A stretch of 64,000 nt of DNA, taken from positions 81,213 through 145,212 of the forward strand of contig JAOICL010000002.1 in the NCBI GenBank assembly GCA_028131545.1, written 5' to 3'. The DNA comes from Vibrio sp. GTDB lineage: Bacteria; Pseudomonadota; Gammaproteobacteria; Enterobacterales; Vibrionaceae. The translations under genes were made by a program, and so were the position numbers. Position 1 is the first letter of the stretch, and each line of letters begins with the position of its first letter. Below the pieces are notes generated by a model, which was not told the origin of the DNA, searched no databases, and was given only the letters and a program-made list of their open reading frames with translations. This document shows, piece after piece, positions 19,566-29,810 of the stretch.

Positions 19566-20474
19566 TTATTTTATATTCAAGAACGCAGCACCACGAACAC
19601 CACCTGCATCACCGTGTTTCGCTTTTATAATTTTAGGGCACGATGCAACTGAAAGTAGGTACTTTGGTATACGCTTTGGAAGCTCTTCATACAGAAGTTC
19701 AAAGTTTGACAGACCACCACCAAGAACAACAGTATGTGGGTCATTTGCCGTAAAAATACCAGCGAAGCTAATTGCAACCATCTCAAGAAAACGTTCAACG
19801 TGCTCTTCTGCTTTAGTATCACCCGCTTTATGAGCAGTAATGATATCAATCGCTTTCTTTTTCTCGCCAAAGTAATGCTCATACAACATTTCAAAACCGG
19901 TACCCGATAGGTAACGATCTAAACATCCTTTGTTTCCACAACCACAACCAAATAAAGGCGCATTATCACCTAAATGTAGCCATGCATCGAGAGGCAGTCG
20001 CATGTGGCCAACTTCACCACCGACATGATTTGCACCAGAGAACACTTTACCATTATAAACAAAGCCGCCACCAAAACCGGTACCAAGAATTAACCCGAAA
20101 ACCGACGGTTGATCTTGAAGTTCTTCATCCCATGCTTCTGAAAGTGCAAAACAGTTTGCATCATTTTCAATCACAACAGGTCGATTTAATTTTTCTTCCA
20201 GATCTTTACGAAGTAGCTTGCCATTAGCTCCAGGAATATTAACCGTTAGTACAGCCGTTGTTTTAGCATCTTCCATACCTGGAATACCAATACCCACAGT
20301 TCCTGTACAATTAAATTCAGCATCGTATTTATTCACTAATCCAGCGACTGAATCCAGTAAAACGTCATAATTGTCAGTCGGCGTTGCAACTCGTTCCGTT
20401 GCTACTCTTTCTAGTTTCTCGTTGAAAGCACCAAATTCAATTTTAGTACCGCCAATATCAAAGCCATAATACAT
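19566..20474 (-). CDS. nagK: N-acetyl-D-glucosamine kinase (ROK family)
   Basis: 302 residues. It starts [14 protein letters not shown] (ATP-binding phosphate loop), has [13 protein letters not shown] with the catalytic Asp region, and the ROK zinc motif as CGCGNKGC. It phosphorylates GlcNAc recovered from peptidoglycan or chitin. The ATG at 20474 aligns with E. coli NagK and has GGAGAG seven bases upstream; the next in-frame ATG at 20489 would place this ribosome site inside the gene. Confidence 0.95.
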   Translation of the reverse strand: MYYGFDIGGTKIEFGAFNEKLERVATERVATPTDNYDVLLDSVAGLVNKYDAEFNCTGTVGIGIPGMEDAKTTAVLTVNIPGANGKLLRKDLEEKLNRPVVIENDANCFALSEAWDEELQDQPSVFGLILGTGFGGGFVYNGKVFSGANHVGGEVGHMRLPLDAWLHLGDNAPLFGCGCGNKGCLDRYLSGTGFEMLYEHYFGEKKKAIDIITAHKAGDTKAEEHVERFLEMVAISFAGIFTANDPHTVVLGGGLSNFELLYEELPKRIPKYLLSVASCPKIIKAKHGDAGGVRGAAFLNIK

Positions 20475-20538
20475 GTTATATCTCTCCATAAACGCTTGCC
20501 GATAGAATACATGACCGCACTATAAACTCTTAAAATAG

Positions 20539-20567
20539 ACCTCACAAAATTAGCAAAAATGTGAGGT
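20539..20567. repeat. 8-bp inverted repeat between tapT and nagK
   Basis: ACCTCACA (20539-20546) and TGTGAGGT (20560-20567) flank a 13-base AT-rich loop. On the minus strand it follows the tapT stop and is trailed by a T-rich stretch, so it may terminate tapT weakly. Alternatively it is an operator for nagK. Confidence 0.4.
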
Positions 20568-20612
20568 GGCGCAAGCAAGTGTTTTTTTTATACAAACTTA
20601 ATGCGCCTTAAA

Positions 20613-21356
20613 TTATTCTTTTGAACCATTCTCTTTTATCCATTCTCTCCATGAATGCAATTCAGGACGAGAGTCATCACTTTTTATTCGTGTTTTACTT
20701 TTCATATAAGACTCTTTAAAGACTTTAAACCAACGTTCCAATGCCTCTGACGCCTGAGGTTCACCACCTTGAAATAACGCCAACGCAGCCACTTCAGCTG
20801 TAGCTAAATGATTTTCATTAATAGAACTGCGCATCTGATATTGAGAAATGGTCTCTGGCTTAAACGACATGACCTTACAATGATCCAGATAAGGAGATTT
20901 TCGTATAATTCGTCGAGCCTCACGCCAAGTCGCATCCACAAAAATAAGCAGTGGCTTTCTTACACTCTTCACGGTGAAATATTGAGTATCTATGACCCTA
21001 GTTTTATTATCAATGTACTCTTCGGGGAAGACTAATATCGGCTCATAGTCTTCGGAAGATAATAACTCGAGCAATCCAACCTCTGGCTCCGTTCTATTCC
21101 AACGATAAACAAACGTATTAGGAACGACATCAGCAATTAAGCGCCCGGTGTTACTCGGCTTTAGTATTTCATTATCCGATAAAATCAATACAGCATGAAT
21201 GGCCGTATCAATATTAGGTTGATCATCACAAAGGCAGTCACTTTCTCTAACTCGGCAATATTCACACCGAATCACTTTAGCGCCCCTTGCTTTGAAAGGT
21301 TTCGTTGCGATCGCTTTTCTATTAAGGTATACGGAATGAAATTGATGCTTCCTCAT
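20613..21356 (-). CDS. tapT: tRNA-uridine aminocarboxypropyltransferase (DTW domain)
   Basis: 247 residues. The N-terminal Cys-rich site CEYCRVRESDCLCD, then KPSNTGRLIADVVPNT, WNRTEPE, the DTW core FVDATWREARRIIRKSPYL and a C-terminal TAEVAALAL segment match YfiP/TapT, which makes acp3U47 in tRNA from S-adenosylmethionine. The DTW triplet reads Asp-Ala-Thr-Trp here, close to the usual Asp-Gly-Thr-Trp. It diverges from the hydroxylase gene starting at 21385. Confidence 0.9.
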   Translation of the reverse strand: MRKHQFHSVYLNRKAIATKPFKARGAKVIRCEYCRVRESDCLCDDQPNIDTAIHAVLILSDNEILKPSNTGRLIADVVPNTFVYRWNRTEPEVGLLELLSSEDYEPILVFPEEYIDNKTRVIDTQYFTVKSVRKPLLIFVDATWREARRIIRKSPYLDHCKVMSFKPETISQYQMRSSINENHLATAEVAALALFQGGEPQASEALERWFKVFKESYMKSKTRIKSDDSRPELHSWREWIKENGSKE

Positions 21357-21384
21357 GAGTGTCCTCGACTATAAGCGGTGAATC

Positions 21385-22227
21385 GTGAATATAATACCTA
21401 CTAACCCTGACAGCATTAGACTGACCTTCTTTATCAGCATCCTTATGATTTGCCTTTTGTTGGAATATCTCTTCCCTAAAAAACAAAGGACGCAATCAAG
21501 AAAGGTTCGTTGGTTAAATAACCTCGGCATAGTGGGTCTGAATTCTATGGTATTGGCGCTCATTATGCCAATGCTAGCCTTTGAATTCAGCTTATTGATT
21601 CAGCACAAGCAATTTGGTCTGATTCACAATCTATTGACTCCTATCACTTCTCCTTGGTATCAAGGGATAGTCATTCTCTCATGCATTGTTCTTCTTGATG
21701 CGATTATCTACATACAGCACGTTATTACGCATAGATTGCCTATTCTTTGGCGATTTCATCGAATGCATCATAGCGATCAAGATATTGATGTCACTACCGG
21801 AAGCCGCTTCCATCCCGTTGAAATCATCTTCTCTATGTTCATCAAACTCTTTGTCATCGCTTTCTTTGGTATTCCGCCTATTGCGATTCTTATCTTTGAG
21901 ATTATCTTAAATGGCAGTGCCATGTTTAATCATAGCAACCTATCTCTTTCATCGAATGTTGATAAACGACTAAGGAGATGGGTCGTTACGCCAGATATGC
22001 ACCGCATTCACCATTCTATCCATGCTAATGAAACACACAGTAACTTTGGGTTTTTCCTATCCATCTGGGATCGGTTATTTCATACCTATATTGCGACTCC
22101 TAAAGAGGGTCATCAGAATATGGTCATTGGTATTCCGTTGTTTCAACACGCTAGAGAACAGTGGTTAGATAAAATGCTCACCCAACCCTTTAGAAAAAAA
22201 GAAAAAAGTGGAAAGAATAATGAATAG
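21385..22227 (+). CDS. Fatty acid hydroxylase / sterol desaturase family membrane protein
   Basis: 280 residues with about four membrane helices. The di-iron histidine clusters are visible: HVITH, HRMHH, and later HRIHH followed by HSNFG. These define the fatty acid hydroxylase superfamily, which oxidises lipid or sterol-like substrates in the membrane; the substrate cannot be read from sequence. The start is a GTG at 21385, giving a hydrophobic helix from about residue 12. The C-terminus is lysine-rich. It diverges from tapT. Confidence 0.82.
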   Translation: MNIIPTNPDSIRLTFFISILMICLLLEYLFPKKQRTQSRKVRWLNNLGIVGLNSMVLALIMPMLAFEFSLLIQHKQFGLIHNLLTPITSPWYQGIVILSCIVLLDAIIYIQHVITHRLPILWRFHRMHHSDQDIDVTTGSRFHPVEIIFSMFIKLFVIAFFGIPPIAILIFEIILNGSAMFNHSNLSLSSNVDKRLRRWVVTPDMHRIHHSIHANETHSNFGFFLSIWDRLFHTYIATPKEGHQNMVIGIPLFQHAREQWLDKMLTQPFRKKEKSGKNNE

Positions 22228-22324
22228 TATTAATACTAAAAGAGCATAATTGATGTTAAAATGCGCTCCCTTTTTGTTCGTTCTTTTGTAACGAACTGAA
22301 TCGAATCATTCATTTATCGTCCTA

Positions 22325-22355
22325 TTATTCAACATACTTATTTATTCAACATACT
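22325..22355 (+). repeat. 14-bp direct repeat upstream of norM
   Basis: TTATTCAACATACT occurs at 22325-22338 and again at 22342-22355. It lies in the 214-base AT-rich gap that must hold the norM promoter. It may be a regulator site or a chance duplication. Confidence 0.4.
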
Positions 22356-22441
22356 GATTACTGAATAATGATTACCGAATAGATGACAGAATAATTGACC
22401 GTATTGACTATCATTGGCTATTTCATCATGCAGAGGTGTTT

Positions 22442-23818
22442 GTGCAGAAATATAAACAAGAATTAAACCGGTTATCTCGTCTTGCCACCCCTGTGCTGAT
22501 TGCATCTATTGCTCAAACCGGTATGGGCTTTGTCGATACAATTATGGCCGGAGGCGTAAGTGCAACCGATATGGCCGCTGTGTCTGTAGCCGCTAGTATA
22601 TGGTTACCTGCCATTCTATTCGGTGTGGGTTTATTAATGGCGCTTGTTCCTGTCGTAGCACAATTGAATGGAGCCAGTCGACAAGTCAAGATACCCTTTG
22701 AGATTCAACAAGGGATCTACTTAGCCTTACTTGTCTCTATACCCATTATCATCGTCCTTTTACAAACACCTTCCATTCTCTCTTTAATGGACGTTGAACC
22801 TATTCTTGCAGAAAAGACAAATGGCTATATTTATGCCGTGCTTGCTGCTGTACCCGCCTTCCTTCTGTTTCAAACGTTCCGGAGCTTTACAGATGGGCTG
22901 TCTTTAACCAAGCCAGCCATGATCATTGGCTTTATCGGATTACTATTAAACATTCCTTTGAACTGGATTTTTGTGTACGGTAAATTTGGTGCGCCCGCAC
23001 TGGGTGGTGTTGGATGTGGTATCGCAACGACGATTGTCTACTGGGTTATGTTTGCGATGCTATTAGGCTATGTGATTAAATCGAAACGTTTAGCGCATAT
23101 CGCCCTATTTAAAACCTACCATCCAATTAAGTTATCGGAACAGGTTCGGCTATTTAGACTTGGCTTCCCTGTCGCGGCTTCTTTATTCTTTGAGGTGACC
23201 TTGTTTGCTGCGGTTGCCATCTTAGTCTCTCCTTTAGGGTCGGTGATCGTTGCTGCCCACCAAGTGGCGGTTAACTTCTCATCTTTAGTCTTCATGTTAC
23301 CAATGAGTATCGGAGTTGCCGTCAGTATTCGAGTGGGTCATGAGTTAGGTTCAGGTAGCGTCGATGGCGCTAAGGTTGCCACGAAAGTCGGCATTGCCAC
23401 TGGATTAGGGCTATCGGTCATTACCGCCATCCTAACCGTTGCGTACAGTAAAGGCATTACTTCTTTGTATACTGATGATATCGCGGTAACCAGTATCGCG
23501 ATACAGCTATTGTTGTTTGCTGCGATTTATCAATGTACTGATGCGATTCAAGTGGTTGCTGGCGGCGCGCTTCGTGGCTATAAAGACATGAAAGCCATTT
23601 TTAACCGTACGTTTATTTCCTATTGGGTACTAGGCTTACCGACAGGGTACATTTTAGGTTCAACCGACTTGCTTGTTCCATCAATGGGCGCACATGGTTA
23701 TTGGATTGGGTTCATTGTGGGGTTGAGTTCCGCCGCCTTGCTCCTTGCTATTCGCTTATACCAGATTCAGACTCTGTCTGAAGAAGAGCAATTGTCTTAT
23801 TCACAAATGGATCACTAA
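22442..23818 (+). CDS. norM: MATE family multidrug efflux pump
   Basis: About 458 residues and 12 membrane helices. It is very similar in pattern to Vibrio NorM: PVLIASIAQTGMGFVDTIMAGG, NIPLNWIFVYGKFGAP, FRLGFPVAASLFFEVTLFA and AAIYQCTDAIQVVAGGALRGYKD. NorM exports cationic drugs and fluoroquinolones, coupled to Na+ or H+. The conserved acidic residues of helix 1 (Asp in FVDT) and of helix 7 (Glu in FFEVT) are present. The start is a GTG; AGAGG at 22432-22436 favours 22442 over the GTG at 22436. Confidence 0.95.
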   Translation: MQKYKQELNRLSRLATPVLIASIAQTGMGFVDTIMAGGVSATDMAAVSVAASIWLPAILFGVGLLMALVPVVAQLNGASRQVKIPFEIQQGIYLALLVSIPIIIVLLQTPSILSLMDVEPILAEKTNGYIYAVLAAVPAFLLFQTFRSFTDGLSLTKPAMIIGFIGLLLNIPLNWIFVYGKFGAPALGGVGCGIATTIVYWVMFAMLLGYVIKSKRLAHIALFKTYHPIKLSEQVRLFRLGFPVAASLFFEVTLFAAVAILVSPLGSVIVAAHQVAVNFSSLVFMLPMSIGVAVSIRVGHELGSGSVDGAKVATKVGIATGLGLSVITAILTVAYSKGITSLYTDDIAVTSIAIQLLLFAAIYQCTDAIQVVAGGALRGYKDMKAIFNRTFISYWVLGLPTGYILGSTDLLVPSMGAHGYWIGFIVGLSSAALLLAIRLYQIQTLSEEEQLSYSQMDH

Positions 23819-23882
23819 GGTTCCTGTACACGTTCAATAAGACTCACTATCCCCTTTACGTATATTTGATCATTACTCATAT

Positions 23883-23915
23883 ACATATAGGGGGTAAATT
23901 TGCTCCCCTATATGT
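23883..23915. terminator. Hairpin downstream of norM
   Basis: ACATATAGGGG (23883-23893) and CCCCTATATGT (23905-23915) pair perfectly over an 11-base loop. There is no T-run, so it is a weak or Rho-assisted terminator or a processing site. The rest of the 351-base gap 23819-24169 is AT-rich, with no gene seen; it must carry the promoter of the chemosensory operon. Confidence 0.55.
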
Positions 23916-24169
23916 TCATCCTATCTATTCGATTTGCTCTCTACCGTACCTATAAACGCCATCATTACTTCCTAATGACAAGCAACATCATGATATTCAA
24001 ACCAAAACGATGCAAAACAGATTGGTAAGAATAGCAACTTAGCCATATCCTTTAAAAGACATCATTCTGATTTCAAAACAGCAAAGAAACGTCATCTGCA
24101 TTAATAGCAAAGTCTTTTCTAATACGGCCGTTAACATCAGAGTTAGATAGGTATTTAAAGGTATTGAAT

Positions 24170-25891
24170 ATGCAGAAAAAAATATTAATCGTAGATGACA
24201 GTGCCACCTCATCATCTATGTTTGTGTCTATCCTTTATAAGCTAGGCTATCAAGACAATCAAACGTGTTCTGATCCGACGGCAGCTATCCGATTATGCCA
24301 ACACAATGCATTTGATGTTTTAGTTATTGATTACCACTTAAATTCAACCATGAATGGTGTTGAATTAGCTGATTACCTTATCGATCATAACTTAATCAAA
24401 CGGGAAGCCGGGTTTTTATTCATCTCAGGTGACCATCGCTCTTCGACTATATTAGAAGCTCTGCATAATAAACGTGCAAGCTTTATGATTAAGCCAATTA
24501 ATCCCAACATTATCAAAGATAAGCTGAACACACTTTTTTACAATCAAGAGATATTTAACGAACTCTACGCCCTTGAACAAACGTCTTTTGAAGAGCAGTT
24601 TGATAAAGCGACTCTGGCATTAGAAGAATGTAGTGGTCATAGAGAACCCCATCGAATTACGGACTACCTTGTATCACTCAGCGTCAAATACAAACGCTAT
24701 GAAGAGCTTCAAACACTTTGCCAACAGCGCTACGAAATCCCGACATTTAAGCTTTATCATATTGTGAGTCAATATGAGCTCAATCAACTTCCTTATCAAG
24801 AAGCGCTCATACAGTTAAAAGCATTAACAGAAGCAAACCCCTTACTCATTGATATCCATCTTTATACCATTGAACTGCACAAAAGAAATGAACAGCCACA
24901 TCAAGCAATCATGGCCATTGAAAATGTGATTAAGCTATTGCCACATCAGGCTGAAATCATACTGAGTGGAATGGAACTGTGCTTATCGGAACGAGAGAAC
25001 TCTTATTTCATCAACTTCGCTAAAAAGCTGATTGACTGCATTATAGAAAATAAATATCACTGGCAAGTCAGCTTTGCACATTATTTACGCCTATTAGAGT
25101 CCTTTTATATTCATATACAAGACGCTCAAATTCGACATGAATTCTATGCTGAGAATACCGAGATTATTGAACGTTTAGAGAATAACTATGAGAATTTATA
25201 TTATCAAGAATTCGCAATACTTAATCTATGCTCTCAATTCAAAGTTTCCCTTTATTTAAAGACCGGTGATGTCGCTAAAAGAGATTTCATTAACCAACTG
25301 CGTAAAATCCCAATCAAGTTAGACTCCTTAAGCCCAGTACTGCTCATTGAACTGTATTTAACCCTATCTGCACTTGGTGAAGTATGGCAAGTGAAACGTT
25401 ATCACCCTTTCATTAAAGGACTCACTCAAGAAAGTAATATCCTATTTAACCCTGCTGTTCTTCGACATTACCATGATATTTATGTGGAATCGCTTTGTAC
25501 TCTGTATGAAGAAAATGAACGATCGATTAATCAATTGTATCCAGATAAAGAAACCCTAATTTCATTCAATACATTAGAAAGAAATGACTTAATTGCACTT
25601 CACAATAAATTCCCTTTTTCCAGTGAGATCAGCTTGTTATCTATTGAAGAAGCCCTATCAAAATCAGATGATCTGCCAACCGATCACCTACATCATGCTA
25701 AATCTCTTTATGACATCGATCTCCCTAGTGATATTGCAAAACGAGTTCTAGTCGCAATGAATAAACTGCATTTAAATTTATCAGAAGATCTTGATGATGA
25801 TGAAATACGAGAAGCGGATCTTTCACGAAAAAAAGTCCTCTTAAAAACGCTTTTTAAACCAAACCGTACATTGCTCAGTAAAAAACTCTAA
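24170..25891 (+). CDS. Response regulator with long helical-repeat output region
   Basis: 573 residues. An N-terminal CheY-like receiver (about 1-120) has the acid pair Asp9-Asp10, phospho-acceptor Asp54 in VIDYHLN and Lys in MIKPIN. The remaining 450 residues are helical with TPR-like spacing and show no DNA-binding or enzymatic domain. It is the first gene of the chemosensory operon. It may be a phosphorylation-controlled protein scaffold, or a sink for CheA phosphate. The ATG at 24170 is preceded by AAAGG; a TTG six bases earlier is less likely. Confidence 0.8.
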   Translation: MQKKILIVDDSATSSSMFVSILYKLGYQDNQTCSDPTAAIRLCQHNAFDVLVIDYHLNSTMNGVELADYLIDHNLIKREAGFLFISGDHRSSTILEALHNKRASFMIKPINPNIIKDKLNTLFYNQEIFNELYALEQTSFEEQFDKATLALEECSGHREPHRITDYLVSLSVKYKRYEELQTLCQQRYEIPTFKLYHIVSQYELNQLPYQEALIQLKALTEANPLLIDIHLYTIELHKRNEQPHQAIMAIENVIKLLPHQAEIILSGMELCLSERENSYFINFAKKLIDCIIENKYHWQVSFAHYLRLLESFYIHIQDAQIRHEFYAENTEIIERLENNYENLYYQEFAILNLCSQFKVSLYLKTGDVAKRDFINQLRKIPIKLDSLSPVLLIELYLTLSALGEVWQVKRYHPFIKGLTQESNILFNPAVLRHYHDIYVESLCTLYEENERSINQLYPDKETLISFNTLERNDLIALHNKFPFSSEISLLSIEEALSKSDDLPTDHLHHAKSLYDIDLPSDIAKRVLVAMNKLHLNLSEDLDDDEIREADLSRKKVLLKTLFKPNRTLLSKKL

Positions 25892-25950
25892 GCAATTGAA
25901 TTAAATGCAGTCTATGCTTAATTAGCTTCAAAATTAGATAAGGCGACATA

Positions 25951-26208
25951 ATGACTTTTACATTAGAAGAACAGCTCACTATCGCGAATATCAAAGAAAC
26001 AAAGACCCTAATACAACAGCAGCTTATCGATACCAGTACACTTGATATTGACTGCTCTCAAATTCAAAAAGTGGATGCTATAGGTATTCAGCTTCTTCTC
26101 TCACTATCGATGATTGATGGTTCTGTAGCAGTTAATCTCACAAAACCATCTGAATACATCCAAGAAATTGCAAAAAATCTTGGAGTTAAGTCAAAACTTT
26201 TCCTATAA
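25951..26208 (+). CDS. STAS-domain protein
   Basis: 85 residues forming a single STAS domain (anti-sigma antagonist fold). The family phosphorylation site, normally Asp-Ser/Thr-x-Gly, reads Asp-Ala-Ile-Gly (VDAIGIQLL, about residue 42), so the usual phosphorylated Ser is missing. STAS proteins are frequent near chemotaxis genes of the Che2/F7 kind. Here it probably acts as a binding partner rather than a kinase substrate. Confidence 0.82.
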   Translation: MTFTLEEQLTIANIKETKTLIQQQLIDTSTLDIDCSQIQKVDAIGIQLLLSLSMIDGSVAVNLTKPSEYIQEIAKNLGVKSKLFL

Positions 26209-26242
26209 CTTACTTATAAACAATCAAGATGGGTACACATAA

Positions 26243-26599
26243 ATGAAAATCTTAGCAGTTGATGATTCTCTATCTATTCGCCAAATGGTTAGTCACACAT
26301 TACAGGATGCTGGTTATCAAGTCGTTACCGCTAATGATGGTGAAGATGGATTAAACAAAGCGAAAGCTGACAAGTTCGACATTATTATTTCAGATGTGAA
26401 CATGCCAATCATGAATGGATTGGAGTTTGTTCGACAAGTTCGCACCGTCGCAGCTTATAAGTTCACCCCAATATTGATGCTAACCACTGAAACAAGCGCT
26501 GAGAAAAAAGCAGAGGGTAAACAAGCGGGTGCAACAGGTTGGATCGTAAAACCTTTTAATCCAGATACGCTTATCAAGACTATCCAACGAGTCTCTTAA
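26243..26599 (+). CDS. cheY: CheY-type response regulator
   Basis: 118 residues, a receiver domain only. Asp7-Asp8 pair, phospho-acceptor Asp51 in IISDVNMP, Thr in MLTTE and Lys in VKPFNP are all in place. It is the likely phosphoryl acceptor of the CheA encoded 56 bases downstream. Whether it acts on the flagellar motor is unclear; in related systems of other species the CheY of this cluster is not the motor-switching one. Confidence 0.93.
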   Translation: MKILAVDDSLSIRQMVSHTLQDAGYQVVTANDGEDGLNKAKADKFDIIISDVNMPIMNGLEFVRQVRTVAAYKFTPILMLTTETSAEKKAEGKQAGATGWIVKPFNPDTLIKTIQRVS

Positions 26600-26655
26600 T
26601 CATTGTACCCTCTTTATTTTTTAGCATTTACGCATCTCTTACATAGGGGATATCT

Positions 26656-28836
26656 ATGGCACTAGACATGGATCAACTTAAAGCGATATTTCAAGAGGAA
26701 TGTCGTGATAACCTCCAGCTCATTGAGCAAGAGTTAGTTTCATTTAACGTTGATGATCCTGATAGTGAAGTTATTAATACTATCTTTCGAGCTGCTCACT
26801 CAATTAAAGGAGGAGCAGGTACATTTGAATTCAACGAAATAAGTGAATTCACACATCTGATAGAAACCCTTCTCGATGAAGCCCGTAATGACCAACGTCA
26901 ATTAAAAACAAGTGATATTGATGTTCTTTTAAAATCGAATGATTTTATTGAAGCTATGCTCACGTCTTATGAAAATAAAGAGGCGATCGATCAAACTACA
27001 AAAGCATCTTTGATGGCTGAATTGGATAAAATCTTACGTTCAGGCAGTACTCAAACTTCAACTAATGTCGAAGCTCAGAGTAATAATACAGAAGCGTTAC
27101 CATCAGACTCAAATGAAACCAATATCGATGAGGGTGATATTCTAGGGTGGAAAGTGACCTTCAAGCCCTTTGAAGATATTTTATTCTCAGGAAACGACCC
27201 TGCCAGAATCATTAAAGAACTTTTAACGTTAACAAATGAACACCAAGTTACCTGTCATACTGATAAACTTCCTACATTTGATGACTTAGAACCAGAGCAA
27301 TGCCTTCTTTGGTGGGAATGTGTACTTCGTGGTGCCATTGAAAAATCAGATATTGTCGAAGTCTTTGATTGGGTTGATGATGAATGTGACTTATTGATTG
27401 AACCCCTATTTACTCAAAGTTCACTTTCTCAACATTCAGTAACAAACACTTTAAGCCCTAATACGCTTACGGAAGAAAATAAACCGTCGATCACTTCAGA
27501 TACTAATAATCATCAAGAAGTTAGTCAACAAGAAGTGAAAGAGACAACGGAGTCAGTCCCTTCTCCCTCTTCTGCTGTTGAAGCCGTCGAAAGTAATTCA
27601 GCTCAAAGCACCACAACAACGAAAAGTAAAAGTAACTACTCAATACGTGTCGATATAGAAAAGATTGATCTCCTCATTAATTTAGTGGGCGAGCTTGTTA
27701 TTACTCAATCAATGATTAATGAATTATCTCATAATTTTGATATGAGCAAGCTTGAATCATTACAAACCGGTATTGAACAACTTTTACAAAACACCCGTGA
27801 AATTCAAGACAGTGTTCTTAATATCCGAATGCTCCCTGTCAGTTTTGCCTTTAATCGATTCCCTAGATTAGTACGTGATATTGCACCAAAGCTTGGAAAA
27901 GAAATTGAGCTTCATATCTCAGGTGAGCACACTGAAATTGATAAAACGGTTTTAGAGAAAATAACTGACCCTCTTGTTCACTTAATTCGAAATGCGATTG
28001 ACCATGGTGTTGAGTTACCAGAATCTCGTCAACAAAATGGCAAAGAAGCTCAAGGTAATGTGTATTTATCCGCATTTCATCAAGGGGGCAATGTTGTTAT
28101 AGAAATCGAAGATGATGGCGCTGGTATTAATGCAGAAAGAGTCTTCAATAAAGCCAAAGAAAAAGGATTAATCTCAGAGCATACTCGCCAAAGCGATATG
28201 AGCGACGAGCAAATATTCATGCTTCTCTTTGCCCCTGGCTTATCAACAGCAGAACAAGTTTCAGATCTCTCTGGTCGAGGCGTTGGCATGGACGTGGTGA
28301 AAAAGAATATTGAAGCTCTAAGTGGCTCTATTTCTGTGCAATCAGAGCAAGGTAAAGGCTCTAAATTTACCATCACCCTCCCTCTTACTTTATCAATTTT
28401 AGATGGTCAGCTCGTCTCCGTTTGTGAGCATGTTTATGTTATTCCTCTTATTTCGATCATCGAATCCATACAAATAGAGCCAACAAAAGTCAATGAAGCC
28501 GCCGGTGGACAGAAATTGTATCAATTAAGAGACGAAAACTTACCTATTATCTGCCTAAATGAAATGTTTGGCATGGATCCTGTTAAGGATTTTAATAACG
28601 GTATTTTATGTTTTGTTGAAACAGGTGGGCAAAAAGTGGGTTTACATCTAGATGAATTACTCGGCCAACAACAAGTTGTTATCAAATCTTTAGAATCTAA
28701 TTTTAGAAAGGTTCCTGGTTTTTCAGGTGCCACGATATTAGGTAATGGCTCTGTCTCCATGATTATTGATATTCAAAATCTTGTTTCTCAATTTATCAAT
28801 AACAAACAATCCCCCTCTCTAGCAGGAGCTCGTTAA
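26656..28836 (+). CDS. cheA: Chemotaxis histidine kinase CheA
   Basis: 726 residues. P1 HPt domain with phosphorylated His48 in RAAHSIKGGAGTF; an atypical linker/P2 region (about 150-320) including a Trp-rich stretch (DLEPEQCLLWWECVLRG); P3 dimerisation starting RVDIEKIDLLINLVGELV; the ATPase P4 with N-box HLIRNAIDHGVE, G1 EDDGAGI and G2 GRGVGMDVV; and the CheW-like P5. It phosphorylates CheY and CheB. Its stop shares an ATGA-type junction with cheW. Confidence 0.96.
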   Translation: MALDMDQLKAIFQEECRDNLQLIEQELVSFNVDDPDSEVINTIFRAAHSIKGGAGTFEFNEISEFTHLIETLLDEARNDQRQLKTSDIDVLLKSNDFIEAMLTSYENKEAIDQTTKASLMAELDKILRSGSTQTSTNVEAQSNNTEALPSDSNETNIDEGDILGWKVTFKPFEDILFSGNDPARIIKELLTLTNEHQVTCHTDKLPTFDDLEPEQCLLWWECVLRGAIEKSDIVEVFDWVDDECDLLIEPLFTQSSLSQHSVTNTLSPNTLTEENKPSITSDTNNHQEVSQQEVKETTESVPSPSSAVEAVESNSAQSTTTTKSKSNYSIRVDIEKIDLLINLVGELVITQSMINELSHNFDMSKLESLQTGIEQLLQNTREIQDSVLNIRMLPVSFAFNRFPRLVRDIAPKLGKEIELHISGEHTEIDKTVLEKITDPLVHLIRNAIDHGVELPESRQQNGKEAQGNVYLSAFHQGGNVVIEIEDDGAGINAERVFNKAKEKGLISEHTRQSDMSDEQIFMLLFAPGLSTAEQVSDLSGRGVGMDVVKKNIEALSGSISVQSEQGKGSKFTITLPLTLSILDGQLVSVCEHVYVIPLISIIESIQIEPTKVNEAAGGQKLYQLRDENLPIICLNEMFGMDPVKDFNNGILCFVETGGQKVGLHLDELLGQQQVVIKSLESNFRKVPGFSGATILGNGSVSMIIDIQNLVSQFINNKQSPSLAGAR

Positions 28837-29345
28837 TGACAGATTTAGAGCAAATTGCAGATATTGATGATGAAATTGAAATCGAAAAAACCGAGTTTCT
28901 CAGTTTCATCGTGGGTAATGAAACCTACGGTATTAAGATTACTGAGATAGAAGAAATACGAGTATGGCAAAAACCCACTCTTATTCCGAATGTTCCTGAC
29001 TTTGTTAAAGGTGTGATTAATATTCGTGGAATGATCATACCTATTTTTGACATGAGAATTCGTTTCGGTACAAGTGAAATAAACTACTTAGAAACGACCG
29101 TTATTATTGTTTTAAAAGTCAAAGTGAGCGAAGACAAAGACAAAGTCATTGGATTAGTGGTTGATGCGGTTGCTGATGTATTAGCGTTAGCTAATGACTC
29201 TGTCATCCCTCTACAAAGAGAGAGTAACTTATCTGAATTTATTAACGGTATTGCACAAATTGAAAACGGATTAGTGACGATATTAAGTAGCTCATCACTC
29301 TCGGGCTTTATTATAGAAAGTGAGGAGATTCACCATGTCAAATGA
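28836..29345 (+). CDS. cheW: Chemotaxis coupling protein CheW (first copy)
   Basis: 169 residues, CheW fold: EFLSFIVGNETYGIKITEIEEIRVW, then GVINIRGMIIPIFDMRIRFG and VVDAVADVLAL. It links the receptor to CheA. It carries an acidic N-terminal extension of about 15 residues. The gene overlaps the second cheW by 11 bases. Confidence 0.94.
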   Translation: MTDLEQIADIDDEIEIEKTEFLSFIVGNETYGIKITEIEEIRVWQKPTLIPNVPDFVKGVINIRGMIIPIFDMRIRFGTSEINYLETTVIIVLKVKVSEDKDKVIGLVVDAVADVLALANDSVIPLQRESNLSEFINGIAQIENGLVTILSSSSLSGFIIESEEIHHVK

Positions 29346-29799
29346 GGCTAAAGAATACCTCTCTTTTATTATTGAAAATGAAGAATACGCATTGGATATA
29401 TTAGATGTCCGTGAAGTGCGTGGCTGGGCTGATGTTCGTCCATTACCGAATTCTCCTCCACATATTATGGGCATGCTTGAATTAAGAGGAGAATACATTC
29501 CAATTATTGACCTCAGGCAGAGTTTTGGTTTCGAAAAAACAGAAATATCATCATTAACTGTCGTTATTTTGCTGAACTTTAACGATAAAACGGTCGGAAT
29601 CATCGTCGATGCTGTCGCCGATGTTTATCCCATCGATGATCAACACATTCAACCTCCTCCAATGACAGGTGACATTAACAATTACGACTATATTCGTGGG
29701 ATGTGCCAAATAAATGACAAGCACATCATCCTAATTGAAATTGAAAAACTTTTTGATCTTCAAGCTTTAGATCAAGCGACAACTCACTCTAAGATGTAG
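29335..29799 (+). CDS. Chemotaxis coupling protein CheW (second copy)
   Basis: 154 residues from the ATG at 29335, which has GAGGAG eight bases upstream inside the end of the first cheW. It has the CheW motifs [44 protein letters not shown] and [11 protein letters not shown]. It is clearly diverged from the first copy. Two CheW proteins in a row are also known in the Vibrio cholerae version of this cluster. Confidence 0.92.
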   Translation: MSNEAKEYLSFIIENEEYALDILDVREVRGWADVRPLPNSPPHIMGMLELRGEYIPIIDLRQSFGFEKTEISSLTVVILLNFNDKTVGIIVDAVADVYPIDDQHIQPPPMTGDINNYDYIRGMCQINDKHIILIEIEKLFDLQALDQATTHSKM

Positions 29800-29810
29800 A
29801 GGAAATAAAC

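Noticed and set aside
23860..23890. TTGATCATTACTCA as an FNR box before the chemosensory operon
   Set aside because: Only one half site fits the FNR consensus; the other half matches poorly.
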